In this document: positions 51,324 through 60,619 of the stretch, one piece after another
Layout: each line of letters begins with the position of its first letter
Position numbering within the stretch: position 1 is the first letter of the stretch
DNA from: JBOEGW01 sp050633625
GTDB taxonomy: Bacteria > Pseudomonadota > Alphaproteobacteria > Rhodobacterales > Rhodobacteraceae
DNA: 64,000 nt
Assembly: GCA_050633625.1 (NCBI GenBank)
Contig: JBOEGW010000004.1
Span: forward strand, 372,001 to 436,000
Reading direction: 5' to 3'
Translations under genes and position numbers: made by a program
Notes under the pieces: generated by a model
What the model was told of the DNA's origin: nothing
Database searches by the model: none
Seen by the model: the letters and a program-made list of their open reading frames with translations, nothing else

Positions 51324-52278
51324 ATTCGATAGTGCTCTCTTCGAGCTGTTTTCCTTGGCGAATGAGCCGCGTTTCAACCCGCCAAGCGCCGGGTTGCCAG
51401 CCCGCATCGGGGCGGCGTTTGCCCGCCGCACGAAAAAGGCGCGCTTGGTTTTTCTCAAGCTTGGGCGCGGCGCGGATCAGGTCGGTCCCATCCGGGCGGA
51501 TCACCCGGATGTCGACGATATCCCCGGCGCGCCCGCCAAATATTTGCGCCCATCCGACAATTGCGGGCGCCTCTTGGGCGAGCATCTCGCGGTGGGCATT
51601 CCCGGTTTTGATTGCCTCAAACGCTGGGACTTCGCTGGCCACTCCGAGTGAAACAATCCCCCCGGCGCGGTAAGGAATGGGCTGCGCCCAAAGGTCATCC
51701 TCAAAGCCATCATCAAGCCCGCAAGTCGTGATGCCATCTGTGTTAAACGGGTCGATGACCTTTCCGTCATGGCGCACCGTGATGTGCAGATGTGGGAATT
51801 GCGTGTAGCCAGAAAGGCCAACTTCGCCCAGCGCCGTGGCCAGCCCAACACGTTGGCCCAGTTTGACGGCGAGCGAGCCGCGTTTGAGGTGGCAATACTG
51901 GGTCTCCCAGCCGCCGCCGTGATCAATCACCAAGCCATTGCCGCAATAGCGGTTGCGCGCCAAGTCGGGCGTGGCGCCTGTGTCGGGCATCTCGTCGCGC
52001 AGCGCCTTGATGATGCCGGGTGCCGCCGGGCGCACGATCACGCCTGCGTCCATCGCGGCACGGTCCATCAGGGCAAAATCGGTGCCTTTGTGGGTGTCAT
52101 AGCTGAGGCCCTGACAGGTGAAATCCGCAGCCCCCGCGCTGGGGTCGGTGTCCACATAGTTCTGGATGAAACAGCTTTCGCCAAGGGTGCAATCCAAGGG
52201 CAATGAGAGCACCGGATCGCGCGCGAGGGCAGGGGCGGGGGCGCTTATGAGCGCGCATAGCAGGGCGACATATTTCAT
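51307..52278 (-). CDS. Secreted M23-family peptidase
   Basis: The 323-residue product has a signal peptide (MKYVALLCALISAPAPALA, cleavage after 19) and a LytM-type domain. The zinc ligands are visible as His and Asp in HKGTDFAL and the HLH triad in FPHLHITV. M23 enzymes cut peptidoglycan cross-bridges or act as regulators; here all ligands appear intact. Six cysteines in the mature part may form disulfides. The C-terminal third has no recognised domain. No clear ribosome-binding site precedes the ATG at 52278; a TTG two codons upstream is an alternative. Confidence 0.88.
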   Translation of the reverse strand: MKYVALLCALISAPAPALARDPVLSLPLDCTLGESCFIQNYVDTDPSAGAADFTCQGLSYDTHKGTDFALMDRAAMDAGVIVRPAAPGIIKALRDEMPDTGATPDLARNRYCGNGLVIDHGGGWETQYCHLKRGSLAVKLGQRVGLATALGEVGLSGYTQFPHLHITVRHDGKVIDPFNTDGITTCGLDDGFEDDLWAQPIPYRAGGIVSLGVASEVPAFEAIKTGNAHREMLAQEAPAIVGWAQIFGGRAGDIVDIRVIRPDGTDLIRAAPKLEKNQARLFRAAGKRRPDAGWQPGAWRVETRLIRQGKQLEESTIEFTVMP

Positions 52279-52335
52279 ATTCAAAAGCTTAATGCGCCTG
52301 GGCGCGGGCGCAAGGCGCTCAGCAAAACTCCGCGC

Positions 52336-52365
52336 AAAAAAGAGGCCAGCGCGAAGGCTGGCCTC
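52336..52365 (-). terminator. Rho-independent terminator of clpA
   Basis: On the minus strand GAGGCCAGC-CTTCGC-GCTGGCCTC forms a perfect nine-pair stem followed by six T residues. It begins about 20 bases past the clpA stop codon. Confidence 0.93.
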
Positions 52366-52385
52366 TCATGGTCTGTGGTGTGTTC

Positions 52386-54710
52386 TCAATCCGCCGTGAG
52401 CAATGGCGGCTTCTTGCGCGACGCGATCCGCGCTTTTTGCGGCCCTTCGATGCGAATGTCGATTTCGCCTTTCTTGACGCCGACCTTCACAAGCCCACCT
52501 TTCACGAGGCGCCCAAACAGCAGCTCCTCGGCGAGCGGTTTTTTGAGCTGTTCTTGGATCACGCGGCCAAGCGGACGCGCGCCCATTTTGTCGTCATAGC
52601 CCTTCAGTGCGAGCCATTCAGCGGCGGCAGGGGTCAGTTCAATCGTCACATCGCGGTCCATCAGCTGCGCTTCGAGTTGCAGTACGAATTTCTCAACCAC
52701 CTTCATGATAACGTCACGGCCAAGTGGCGCAAAGCTGATCACAGCATCCAAACGGTTGCGGAATTCTGGTGTGAATGTGCGTTCGATCGCCGCCGTATCC
52801 TCGCCCTCGCGCCGATCGCGGCCAAAGCCAATCGCGGATTTCGCCAGCTCCGATGCGCCCGCGTTCGACGTCATGATCAAAATCACGTTGCGAAAGGACA
52901 CGGTCCGCGCGTTGTGATCTGTCAATTCGCCGTTATCCATAACCTGCAACAAGATGTTGTACACATCGGGGTGCGCTTTCTCGATCTCATCCAGCAACAA
53001 AACACAATGCGGATGCTCATCCACGCTGTCGGTCAATTGCCCGCCTTGATCAAAGCCCACATAGCCAGGAGGCGCACCAATCAGCCGCGACACAGCATGT
53101 TTCTCCATGTATTCCGACATGTCAAAACGCAGCAGCTCAACCCCAAGGTTGTCCGCAAGTTGTTTGGCGACCTCGGTTTTCCCAACGCCCGTCGGCCCGG
53201 CGAACAAGTAGTTGCCGATGGGTTTTTCCGGCTCACGCAGGCCCGCCCGCGCCAGCTTGATCGCTGATGTCAGCGCATCAATCGCCGCATCCTGGCCGAA
53301 GACCACGCGTTTGAGCGCTTTTTCCAGCCCGCGCAACACTTCCTGATCGTCCTTGGAGACCGATTTCGCCGGGATGCGTGCAATTTTCGCGATGATCGCT
53401 TCAATCTCTTTGGGACCGATTGATTTGCGCCGTTTAGAGGCGACAACAAGGTGTTGCGCCGCGCCCGCCTCATCAATCACGTCAATCGCCTTATCGGGCA
53501 ATTTGCGGTCGTTGATGTAGCGGTCGGCCAGCTCAACTGCCAATTTGATGGCGTCATTCGTGTATTTGATCTGGTGATGATCCTCGAAATAGGGCTTCAA
53601 CCCTTTGAGGATTTTCACAGCGTCTTCCACCGATGGTTCGTTCACGTCGATTTTCTGGAACCGGCGCGCTAACGCGCGGTCCTTTTCAAAATGCTGCCGG
53701 AATTCTTTATATGTGGTGGAGCCCATGCAGCGCAATTTGCCGCCTTGCAGGGCTGGTTTCAGCAGGTTGGAGGCATCCATCGCGCCACCAGAGGTCGCGC
53801 CCGCCCCAATCACCGTATGGATTTCATCAATAAACAACACAGCGTCGGGGTGGTCCTCAAGCTCGGTCATCACCGCCTTGAGCCGTTCCTCGAAATCGCC
53901 GCGATAGCGGGTTCCGGCCAGCAAGGCGCCCATATCAAGCGAATAAATCGTGGTCTCCGCCAGAACTTCCGGGATTTCGCCGCTGACAATCTTATTCGCC
54001 AGCCCTTCCGCAATCGCAGTTTTGCCTACGCCGGGATCGCCCACCAACAGCGGGTTGTTTTTGCGCCGGCGACACAGCACTTGAATGCAGCGTTCAACCT
54101 CGTGATCGCGGCCAATCAGCGGATCAATCTCGCCTTCGCGGGCCTTTTCATTGAGGTCCACACAGTATTTCGCCAAGGCGCTGTCGCGTTTTTCCTCGCC
54201 CCCTTCCTCGCCCTCGGACGCCTCGAATTCCGGCGTGCCAGACACCGAACGGCTTTCCGAGAAGGATGGGTCTTTCGCCACGCCATGGGCGATGTAATTG
54301 ACAGCATCATAGCGTGTCATGTCTTGTTCTTGCAGGAAGTAGGCGGCGTTGCTTTCGCGCTCGGCAAAAATCGCGACCAGCACATTTGCGCCTGTCACTT
54401 CGGTCCGCCCGGAGGATTGCACATGGATTGCGGCACGTTGAATCACCCGCTGAAACGCCGCTGTTGGCACAGCTTCTGAGCCTTCAACATTAGTCTCAAA
54501 GGCACCAAGTTCCTCGTCAATGTAAGTGTTGAGTGTCTTTTTCAGCTCGTCCAAATCCACCGAACACGCCTTCATCACGCGCACAGCGTCCGGCTCGTCG
54601 ATCAACGCGAGCAAAAGATGCTCCAGCGTTGCCAACTCTTGTTTGCGCTCATTCGCCTGAGCGAGCGCTGTGTGGATGGCCTGTTCTAATGTGTTTGAAA
54701 AGGATGGCAC
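52386..54710 (-). CDS. clpA: ATP-dependent Clp protease ATP-binding subunit ClpA
   Basis: A 774-residue AAA+ unfoldase. The N-domain (QAIHTALAQANERKQELATL with LEHLLLAL) binds adaptors; the first AAA+ module has GDPGVGKTA and the second GPTGVGKTE, with LLLDEIEKAHPD as Walker B of the second. The absence of a ClpB-type middle domain and the length identify ClpA. It feeds substrates to ClpP. The start is GTG at 54710 with GAGGAG eight bases upstream. No clpS is adjacent. The 148 bases upstream, to the gloB stop, hold no gene. Confidence 0.95.
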   Translation of the reverse strand: MPSFSNTLEQAIHTALAQANERKQELATLEHLLLALIDEPDAVRVMKACSVDLDELKKTLNTYIDEELGAFETNVEGSEAVPTAAFQRVIQRAAIHVQSSGRTEVTGANVLVAIFAERESNAAYFLQEQDMTRYDAVNYIAHGVAKDPSFSESRSVSGTPEFEASEGEEGGEEKRDSALAKYCVDLNEKAREGEIDPLIGRDHEVERCIQVLCRRRKNNPLLVGDPGVGKTAIAEGLANKIVSGEIPEVLAETTIYSLDMGALLAGTRYRGDFEERLKAVMTELEDHPDAVLFIDEIHTVIGAGATSGGAMDASNLLKPALQGGKLRCMGSTTYKEFRQHFEKDRALARRFQKIDVNEPSVEDAVKILKGLKPYFEDHHQIKYTNDAIKLAVELADRYINDRKLPDKAIDVIDEAGAAQHLVVASKRRKSIGPKEIEAIIAKIARIPAKSVSKDDQEVLRGLEKALKRVVFGQDAAIDALTSAIKLARAGLREPEKPIGNYLFAGPTGVGKTEVAKQLADNLGVELLRFDMSEYMEKHAVSRLIGAPPGYVGFDQGGQLTDSVDEHPHCVLLLDEIEKAHPDVYNILLQVMDNGELTDHNARTVSFRNVILIMTSNAGASELAKSAIGFGRDRREGEDTAAIERTFTPEFRNRLDAVISFAPLGRDVIMKVVEKFVLQLEAQLMDRDVTIELTPAAAEWLALKGYDDKMGARPLGRVIQEQLKKPLAEELLFGRLVKGGLVKVGVKKGEIDIRIEGPQKARIASRKKPPLLTAD

Positions 54711-54858
54711 CTGTTCGCTCCTCGATCCTGTGTCGGGTTTGTCCCAACTGTGGCCTCATAGTCTTAAAGTTCGGTTGTCTGGGCGTTTGTATCAAGCCCT
54801 TTGTCGTAAAAAACCGCTCACAGCAGGGTGAACTGCCCGTATCTTATGCAGTAAATGC

Positions 54859-55626
54859 CTAGAAATTGTCCTTTCTGGCCCGAATTTCAGCAAAAACTGT
54901 GACGTCATCCGCCTCCGCCATGCCCAGCAGCGCTTTCACTTCTGGCAGGTTTGCGCGCAAAAACGGGTTTGTCGCCTTCTCCATATCGAGCATGGATGGC
55001 ACGGTTGGGCGGCCCTTTTCGCGCGCCTCGCTGATGTCGGCCATGCGCTCTTTGAGCCAAGGGTTATCCGGTTCAATGCTTTGCGCGAATTTGGCGTTGG
55101 CGGTCGTGTATTCGTGCCCCGAGCAAATCAAAGTGTCGTCAGGCAGCGCCGCGAGCCGTTGCAAGGTGCCCCACATGTCCTGCGCGCTCCCCTCAAACAA
55201 GCGCCCACAGCCCAGCGCCATGAGGCTGTCACCTGTAAAGGCGCAGCCCGCATCGGGCATATTGAACGCGATATGACCAGAGGTATGCCCCGCCGCGTCA
55301 ATCACCGTCACATCATGGCCGGAAAAACTGACGACATCGCCGGGCATCACCTCCACATCCAAACGCGGCAAACGCTGCGCATCACGCGCCGCCCCAATCA
55401 CGCGCGGGTTAAACTGTTCACGCAACACCGCCACCCCGTCGATGTGATCCGCATGATGGTGGGTGAGGAAGATCTCGGTCAAATTCCAGCCGCGTTTTTC
55501 CAACGCCAAGGTGATCGGCCGATCATCCGGCGCATCAAACAGCGCAGTCGAGCCGGTGTCACTGTCATGAATTAAAAAGGCGTAGTTGTCTTCAAGGCAA
55601 GGGACGATGACAAGATCAAGGCTCAT
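54859..55626 (-). CDS. gloB: Hydroxyacylglutathione hydrolase (glyoxalase II)
   Basis: A 255-residue metallo-beta-lactamase-fold thioesterase. The binuclear metal motif is THHHADH, and HTSGHIAF, TGDSLMALGCGRLFEG and the late GHEYT supply other ligands. It hydrolyses S-lactoylglutathione to lactate and glutathione in methylglyoxal detoxification. The C-terminal substrate-binding region (NPFLRANLPEV) is present and length is normal. It is divergent from the broken DUF938 gene. Confidence 0.93.
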   Translation of the reverse strand: MSLDLVIVPCLEDNYAFLIHDSDTGSTALFDAPDDRPITLALEKRGWNLTEIFLTHHHADHIDGVAVLREQFNPRVIGAARDAQRLPRLDVEVMPGDVVSFSGHDVTVIDAAGHTSGHIAFNMPDAGCAFTGDSLMALGCGRLFEGSAQDMWGTLQRLAALPDDTLICSGHEYTTANAKFAQSIEPDNPWLKERMADISEAREKGRPTVPSMLDMEKATNPFLRANLPEVKALLGMAEADDVTVFAEIRARKDNF

Positions 55627-55722
55627 AAGAAGGCTCCAATAAGAATTGCGTTGATGTTGCCTGCGCAGGCGCCTCTGTGCAACCTTTGTGCGCAGAAGTT
55701 ACGACAGGAATGATCAAAAACA

Positions 55723-56242
55723 ATGGCGCAGCCCCCCAAACCTCCCCTCAATGAGGCGTCGATCCTAAAGTCCTTTGCTCAACGCTGTGATGACGATGGC
55801 CGCCTGAGCGCGCCGTCCGCCGGGCGAAATGCGGCGCCCATCGCTTCGGTGCTGATGGCGCATTTGCCGCAGGGCGCACGGGTGCTGGAAATCGCTTCTG
55901 GCACCGGCGAGCACGCGCTCCACATGGTCAAACAGATGCCACACCTGCACTGGCAACCGACCGATATTGACCCCGCGCGCCGCCGCTCCATCGACGCATG
56001 GCGCCGCGCGCGCCCTCAACAGCCACGGGCAATTCTTCGTCTATGGGCCTTTTAAGGTGAATGACAGCTATCGCTCAGATGGTGACGCAACTTTTGATGC
56101 GCGTTTGCAAGAAGAAGACGCTTCAATTGGCTACAAAGACAGCGCTTGGCTCGCCGCCCAAGCCGCCGCCGCCGGTTTTGAGGACGCCGACCCGATCGAG
56201 ATGCCCGCCAACAACCTCATGTTCGCCTTTCGCCGCCTTTAA
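55723..56242 (+). pseudogene. DUF938 SAM-dependent methyltransferase, internal deletion and frameshift
   Basis: The first part (frame of ATG 55723) reads like the N-terminal half of a DUF938 methyltransferase: DDDGRLSAPSAGRNAAPIAS, then ARVLEIASGTGEHALHM (the SAM-binding glycine loop) and LHWQPTDIDPARRRSIDAW. It then shifts frame and stops at 56055. The C-terminal part continues in another frame: GQFFVYGPFKV, SDGDATFDARLQEEDASIGY and IEMPANNLMFAFRR. The middle, with the rest of the Rossmann core, is missing, roughly 40-60 residues. The junction is near 55990-56010. No functional product is expected. A sequencing or assembly error could explain a frameshift but not the missing block. Confidence 0.8.
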
Positions 56243-56243
56243 C

Positions 56244-56330
56244 CCTTTCCTTGTTTCGGAAATACCTCGGGGGTGTGGGGGCAGAGCCCCCACGAGAAAT
56301 GCGGTGTGGGGGCAGAGCCTCCACATGTGG
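56244..56330. repeat. Dispersed GC-hairpin/AGGTATTT intergenic repeat, copy 5, with tandem hairpins
   Basis: The element reads CCTTTCCTTGTTTCGGAAAT then ACCTCGGGGG, followed by hairpin GTGGGGGC-AGA-GCCCCCAC and a second similar block GTGGGGGC-AGA-GCCTCCAC about 20 bases on. It follows the pseudogene. The first part nearly matches copy 1 read on the other strand. Confidence 0.78.
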
Positions 56331-56445
56331 TGCGGTGAGGGTGAAGCGCCCCCACGCGTGGTGTGGCGCAGCGCGCATCTAGCACCAAATCACCCCACCG
56401 CACCAATCCGCTTTCCTCCGCGCGCAAATGCGCTAACCTGCCCCC

Positions 56446-57210
56446 ATGCATCTCGACGTGCGCGATCTTCGGACCTTTTATTACCGCTCAGCCCTTGGCC
56501 GCGCGGCCCAGCGCGCCGTCCGCGACCAGCTCCGCGCGTGGTGGCCCGACGCCAAAGGCCAGACTGTTGCCGGCTTTGGCTTTGCGGTGCCGCTTCTCAG
56601 GCCCTACCTAAAGGGCGCGCGCCGGGTCATTGCGCTGATGCCCGCCCCACAAGGGGTCATGCCTTGGCCCGCCGGACAGCCAAATATTTCGGTGCTCTGT
56701 GACGACATGCTCTGGCCCCTTGATACAGGGGTGGTCGACAGGCTGGTGGTGATGCACGGGCTGGAAACCTCGCAAAACGGCGCGGCGGTGCTGGAAGAAG
56801 CTTACCGGGTCTTGGGACCAGGGGGGCATATGTGTTTGGTGCTGCCCAATCGGTCCGGCATGTGGTCGCGATCCGACAATACGCCCTTTGGCTTTGGGCG
56901 GCCTTACTCGGCCAGCCAATTAGAGGCGCAGTTGCGCGATCATGGGTTTCGTGTTGAGCGCCAAACAACCGTGCTGCACCAACCGCCAAGCGGCAAACGG
57001 TTCTGGCTCAAAACCGGCCCGCTCTGGGAACAACTCGGCCGCATGGTGCCCATCTTGGTGGGCGGCGTGTTGATGGTGGATGTTGTGAAACAAATCCCAG
57101 CCCCCAAACGCCCCGGCCTGAGCGCCCGCGTCGCCAAACCGCTCTCCGTCTTGGAGGGCTTGGGCAAAGCGGAACCGGCGCGCGGCACGATCCGCGAAAC
57201 GAAAGGGTAG
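56446..57210 (+). CDS. Class I SAM-dependent methyltransferase-like protein
   Basis: The 254-residue product has a Rossmann-type methyltransferase pattern: YYRSALGRAAQRAVRDQL at the start, GQTVAGFGFAVPLLRPYL as a modified motif I, VDRLVVMHGLE as motif II and EEAYRVLGPGGHMCLVLPNR as the typical post-motif helix-strand. Motif I lacks the usual GxGxG, so SAM binding may be atypical. The C-terminal 90 residues carry a hydrophobic segment (MVPILVGGVLMVDVVKQ). Similar genes often lie near gloB in this group. The substrate is unknown. Confidence 0.75.
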   Translation: MHLDVRDLRTFYYRSALGRAAQRAVRDQLRAWWPDAKGQTVAGFGFAVPLLRPYLKGARRVIALMPAPQGVMPWPAGQPNISVLCDDMLWPLDTGVVDRLVVMHGLETSQNGAAVLEEAYRVLGPGGHMCLVLPNRSGMWSRSDNTPFGFGRPYSASQLEAQLRDHGFRVERQTTVLHQPPSGKRFWLKTGPLWEQLGRMVPILVGGVLMVDVVKQIPAPKRPGLSARVAKPLSVLEGLGKAEPARGTIRETKG

Positions 57211-57588
57211 GGCGCTGCGCGTCAGCGCGCTCCCTGTTGCGCATCCCGTGTCAGCATGCCCCGCATCAGCCCGTCCCCTGCGACATGCTGCCGCGCCCTT
57301 GGGGACAGATTCGTTTCTGTGCAGTGTTGCGGGCGCTCGACGGCGTGTTTTGGCACAGTTTGCAGCGCGAATAGGAGGGGGCAGGGGCATTTCAAGGCGG
57401 GTTAATGGCCGATGAACGCTTATGTTGTGAAATGTTGGCGCAAAACACCGTCAGGAGTGTTGCGGCAGTCGAAAGCCTCTGTTAGACCACCGCCGATTTC
57501 ATACGTCGCACACATGCGCGGCTTGAAGAGGCCGCCCCGGTTTGCACAGGCAAACCACAGAGGGGCTAAAGACATCGGAAGGGTGGAC
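57211..57588. other. Non-coding stretch before atpH
   Basis: No convincing gene is seen in these 378 bases. Right after the methyltransferase stop, GCGCTG-CGCGT-CAGCGC (57212-57228) forms a hairpin that may end that transcript. CAGCATG at 57252-57258 pairs with CATGCTG at 57284-57290 over a 25-base loop. AACAC and GTGTT around 57446-57463 form a weak dyad. The atp promoter should be here, but no box pair stands out. The atpH frame stays open back to 57412, but that extension is not like the delta subunit. Confidence 0.5.
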
Positions 57589-58149
57589 GTGTCCGAACCA
57601 GCTTCGATCTCCACTGGGATCGCCCAGCGCTACGCCAAGGCCGTTTTTGAACTGGCCAAGGAAAGCAATAAACTCAAAGCCGTGGAAGCGGATCTCGATC
57701 AGTTGGACGCCGCATTGGCAGACAGCCCCGAGTTTGTTTCCCTGATCACATCGCCAGTTTATTCGCGCAGCGAACAAGCCAGCTCTGTGGCGGCTTTGGC
57801 AAAGAAAATGAAACTCTCGCCGTCGGTCGCGGGTGTGCTTGGGGTGATGGCTGAAAAGCGTCGCCTTTTTGTGCTGCCGCAACTCATCAGCGCGCTTCGC
57901 ATTCAGATTGCTGAAGACAAAGGCGAAGTGACAGCTGACGTGACCGCCGCAAAGGCGATGACCAAAGCGCAACAAGACAAGCTTGCCAAGGCGCTCAAGT
58001 CGTCGATTGGTAAAGATGTCAAAATCAACCTGGCCGTGGATGAAAGCCTCATCGGCGGCCTTGTCGTAAAAGTTGGTTCGAAAATGATCGATAGCTCGAT
58101 CCGCTCGCGCCTGAACGCACTCCAAAACTCCATGAAAGAGGTCGGATAA
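57589..58149 (+). CDS. atpH: ATP synthase F1 delta subunit
   Basis: From GTG at 57589 the product has 186 residues, the usual length of the delta subunit. TGIAQRYAKAVFELAKE opens the six-helix bundle that binds the N-termini of the alpha subunits; the C-terminal GLVVKVGSKMIDSSIRSRLNAL contacts the peripheral stalk. The GTG is preceded by GGAAGGGTGGAC. The stop overlaps atpA by one base. It begins the F1 operon atpHAGDC. Confidence 0.94.
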   Translation: MSEPASISTGIAQRYAKAVFELAKESNKLKAVEADLDQLDAALADSPEFVSLITSPVYSRSEQASSVAALAKKMKLSPSVAGVLGVMAEKRRLFVLPQLISALRIQIAEDKGEVTADVTAAKAMTKAQQDKLAKALKSSIGKDVKINLAVDESLIGGLVVKVGSKMIDSSIRSRLNALQNSMKEVG

Positions 58150-59687
58150 TGGGTATCCAAGCAGCCGAAATCTCTGCGATCCTCAAGGACCAGATCAAAA
58201 ACTTTGGCCAAGAGGCTGAAGTGGCCGAAGTGGGCCGTGTGCTTTCCGTCGGTGACGGTATCGCGCGTGTCCACGGGCTCGACAACGTGCAGGCCGGTGA
58301 AATGGTCGAATTCCCCGGTGGTATCCGCGGAATGGCGCTCAACCTCGAAGCCGACAACGTAGGTGTTGTTATCTTCGGGACAGACCGTGACATTAAAGAA
58401 GGTGACACGGTTAAGCGCACAAACGCCATTGTGGACGTGCCTGTGGGCGACGAAATGCTGGGCCGCGTTGTGGATGGCCTTGGCAATCCGATCGACGGAA
58501 AAGGCCCGATTAAAACCAAACAGCGTTCGCTCGCTGATGTGAAAGCGCCGGGCATCATCCCGCGTAAATCGGTGCACGAGCCGATGGCAACGGGCCTCAA
58601 ATCCGTTGACGCGATGATCCCAATTGGCCGTGGCCAGCGCGAGCTGATCATTGGGGACCGCCAAACTGGTAAAACAGCCGTGGCGCTCGATGCGATCCTG
58701 AACCAAAAATCCTACAACGAAGCGGCTGGCGACGATGAGAGCAAAAAGCTCTACTGCGTCTATGTTGCGATTGGCCAAAAACGGTCAACAGTTGCGCAGC
58801 TTGTGAAAAAGCTCGAAGAAAACGGCGCGATGGAATATTCCATCGTTGTGGCTGCGACGGCTTCCGATCCGGCACCGCTTCAGTACCTCGCCCCCTACAC
58901 CGCGACCGCGATGGGTGAGTACTTCCGCGACAATGGCCGTCACGCGCTGATGATCTATGATGACTTGTCCAAACAAGCTGTGTCGTATCGTCAAATGTCG
59001 CTGCTGCTTCGCCGCCCACCAGGGCGTGAAGCTTACCCGGGTGACGTTTTCTACCTCCACTCCCGTTTGCTTGAGCGCTCCGCGAAGCTGAACGAGGACA
59101 ATGGGTCCGGGTCCTTGACGGCGTTGCCGATCATCGAAACCCAAGGGGGTGACGTGTCCGCGTTTATTCCGACCAACGTGATTTCGATCACCGATGGTCA
59201 GATCTTCCTCGAAACCGAACTGTTCTACCAAGGCATCCGCCCGGCTGTGAACACCGGTCTTTCGGTGTCGCGCGTTGGCTCCTCGGCACAAACCAAGGCC
59301 ATGTCCTCGGTTGCTGGTCCGGTGAAGCTCTCGCTCGCTCAATACCGTGAGATGGCGGCATTCGCGCAGTTCGGCTCCGACCTTGATGCGGCAACACAGC
59401 AACTCCTGAACCGTGGTGCGCGCCTGACTGAGCTGATGAAACAGCCCCAGTATTCGCCATTGACCAACGCCGAAATCGTTTGCGTGATCTTCGCAGGCAC
59501 GAACGGCTACCTCGATAAAGTCGACGTCAAAGACGTTGGCCGGTTTGAGGAAGGTCTTTTGAACCACCTTCGCACCAACAATGCGGACCTTCTCAAAGAC
59601 ATCACTGAGAACGACCGTAAGGTGAAAGACGAGCTCGCTGACGCGATCAAAGCCGCGCTTGACGCCTACGCCGACGGCTTCGCGTAA
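58149..59687 (+). CDS. atpA: ATP synthase F1 alpha subunit
   Basis: A 512-residue non-catalytic nucleotide-binding subunit. The P-loop GDRQTGKTA begins at residue 169; the arginine finger region is VSRVGSSAQTKAM. The N-terminal beta-barrel starts at VGRVLSVGDGIARVHGL. Length and motifs are standard. Overlap with atpH (TAATG) and 29 bases before atpG with GAGGAGG mark an operon. Confidence 0.98.
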   Translation: MGIQAAEISAILKDQIKNFGQEAEVAEVGRVLSVGDGIARVHGLDNVQAGEMVEFPGGIRGMALNLEADNVGVVIFGTDRDIKEGDTVKRTNAIVDVPVGDEMLGRVVDGLGNPIDGKGPIKTKQRSLADVKAPGIIPRKSVHEPMATGLKSVDAMIPIGRGQRELIIGDRQTGKTAVALDAILNQKSYNEAAGDDESKKLYCVYVAIGQKRSTVAQLVKKLEENGAMEYSIVVAATASDPAPLQYLAPYTATAMGEYFRDNGRHALMIYDDLSKQAVSYRQMSLLLRRPPGREAYPGDVFYLHSRLLERSAKLNEDNGSGSLTALPIIETQGGDVSAFIPTNVISITDGQIFLETELFYQGIRPAVNTGLSVSRVGSSAQTKAMSSVAGPVKLSLAQYREMAAFAQFGSDLDAATQQLLNRGARLTELMKQPQYSPLTNAEIVCVIFAGTNGYLDKVDVKDVGRFEEGLLNHLRTNNADLLKDITENDRKVKDELADAIKAALDAYADGFA

Positions 59688-59716
59688 GGACCGGTTTGAT
59701 CTAGAGGAGGCTGGCA

Positions 59717-60598
59717 ATGCCAAGTCTTAAGGACCTAAAAAACAGGATCGAAAGCGTGAAATCCACGCGGAAGATCACCAAGGCCATGCAGATGGTTGCG
59801 GCTGCGAAATTGCGCCGTGCCCAGGAAGCGGCCGAGGCATCGCGCCCCTATACAGAACGGTTTAACGCCGTTCTGGCAGGGTTGGCGAAAGCCGCGGCTG
59901 GCTCTGAATCGGCGCCTGCGCTTGTGCGCGGGACCGGCTCGGACCAAGTGCAACTGCTCGTGGTCATGACATCTGAGCGCGGCCTGTGTGGGGGCTTTAA
60001 CTCCTCCATCGTCAAAATGGCGCGTGTCAAAATTGAGGAGCTTCTGGCCCAAGGCAAAACTGTGAAAATTCTCACAGTTGGCAAAAAGGGTCGTGAGCAA
60101 CTCAAACGTGACTACGGCGAGCTGTTTGTTTCGCATGTTGATTTTTCCGAGGTGAAATCCCTTGGGTATGACAATGCGCAGGCTGTTGCGGCGGATGTGA
60201 TCTCTCGTTTTGACGCGGGCGAATTCGACGTCGCAACGATCTTCTACAACGTGTTCCAGAACGTGGTGACGCAGGTGCCAACCGAGCGCCAAGTTATCCC
60301 GGCCAAGTTCGACGAGGTGGAAACCGAAGCCGAGCACACTGGCATGGTTTACGACTACGAACCTTCCGAGGAAGCGGTGCTTGCGACCCTTCTTCCCAAG
60401 GGCGTGGCCACGGCTATCTTCTCGGCACTGCTAGAGAACGCAGCTTCTGAACAAGGCGCGCGGATGTCCGCAATGGACAACGCAACCCGCAACGCTGGCG
60501 AAATGATCGACAAGCTGTCGATCCAATACAACCGCACGCGTCAGGCTGTGATCACAAACGAGCTTATCGAAATTATTTCGGGCGCTGAGGCGCTCTAA
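59717..60598 (+). CDS. atpG: ATP synthase F1 gamma subunit
   Basis: The 293-residue central-stalk subunit. The N-terminal helix MPSLKDLKNRIESVKSTRKI, then TKAMQMVAAAKLRRAQ, and the C-terminal helix ALLENAASEQGARMSAMDNA form the rotating coiled coil; SERGLCGGFNSSIVK marks the Rossmann-like domain. GGAGG precedes the ATG. Normal length for alphaproteobacteria. Confidence 0.97.
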   Translation: MPSLKDLKNRIESVKSTRKITKAMQMVAAAKLRRAQEAAEASRPYTERFNAVLAGLAKAAAGSESAPALVRGTGSDQVQLLVVMTSERGLCGGFNSSIVKMARVKIEELLAQGKTVKILTVGKKGREQLKRDYGELFVSHVDFSEVKSLGYDNAQAVAADVISRFDAGEFDVATIFYNVFQNVVTQVPTERQVIPAKFDEVETEAEHTGMVYDYEPSEEAVLATLLPKGVATAIFSALLENAASEQGARMSAMDNATRNAGEMIDKLSIQYNRTRQAVITNELIEIISGAEAL

Positions 60599-60619
60599 GG
60601 GAAACCGGAGAAACTTAAC

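Noticed and set aside
56281..56330. Tandem GC hairpins as a CRISPR-like array
   Set aside because: Only two hairpin blocks, no regular spacers, no cas genes; they belong to the dispersed repeat family.
57412..57588. Upstream extension of atpH from ATG 57412
   Set aside because: It adds 59 residues unlike any delta subunit; GTG at 57589 gives the normal length and has a ribosome-binding site.
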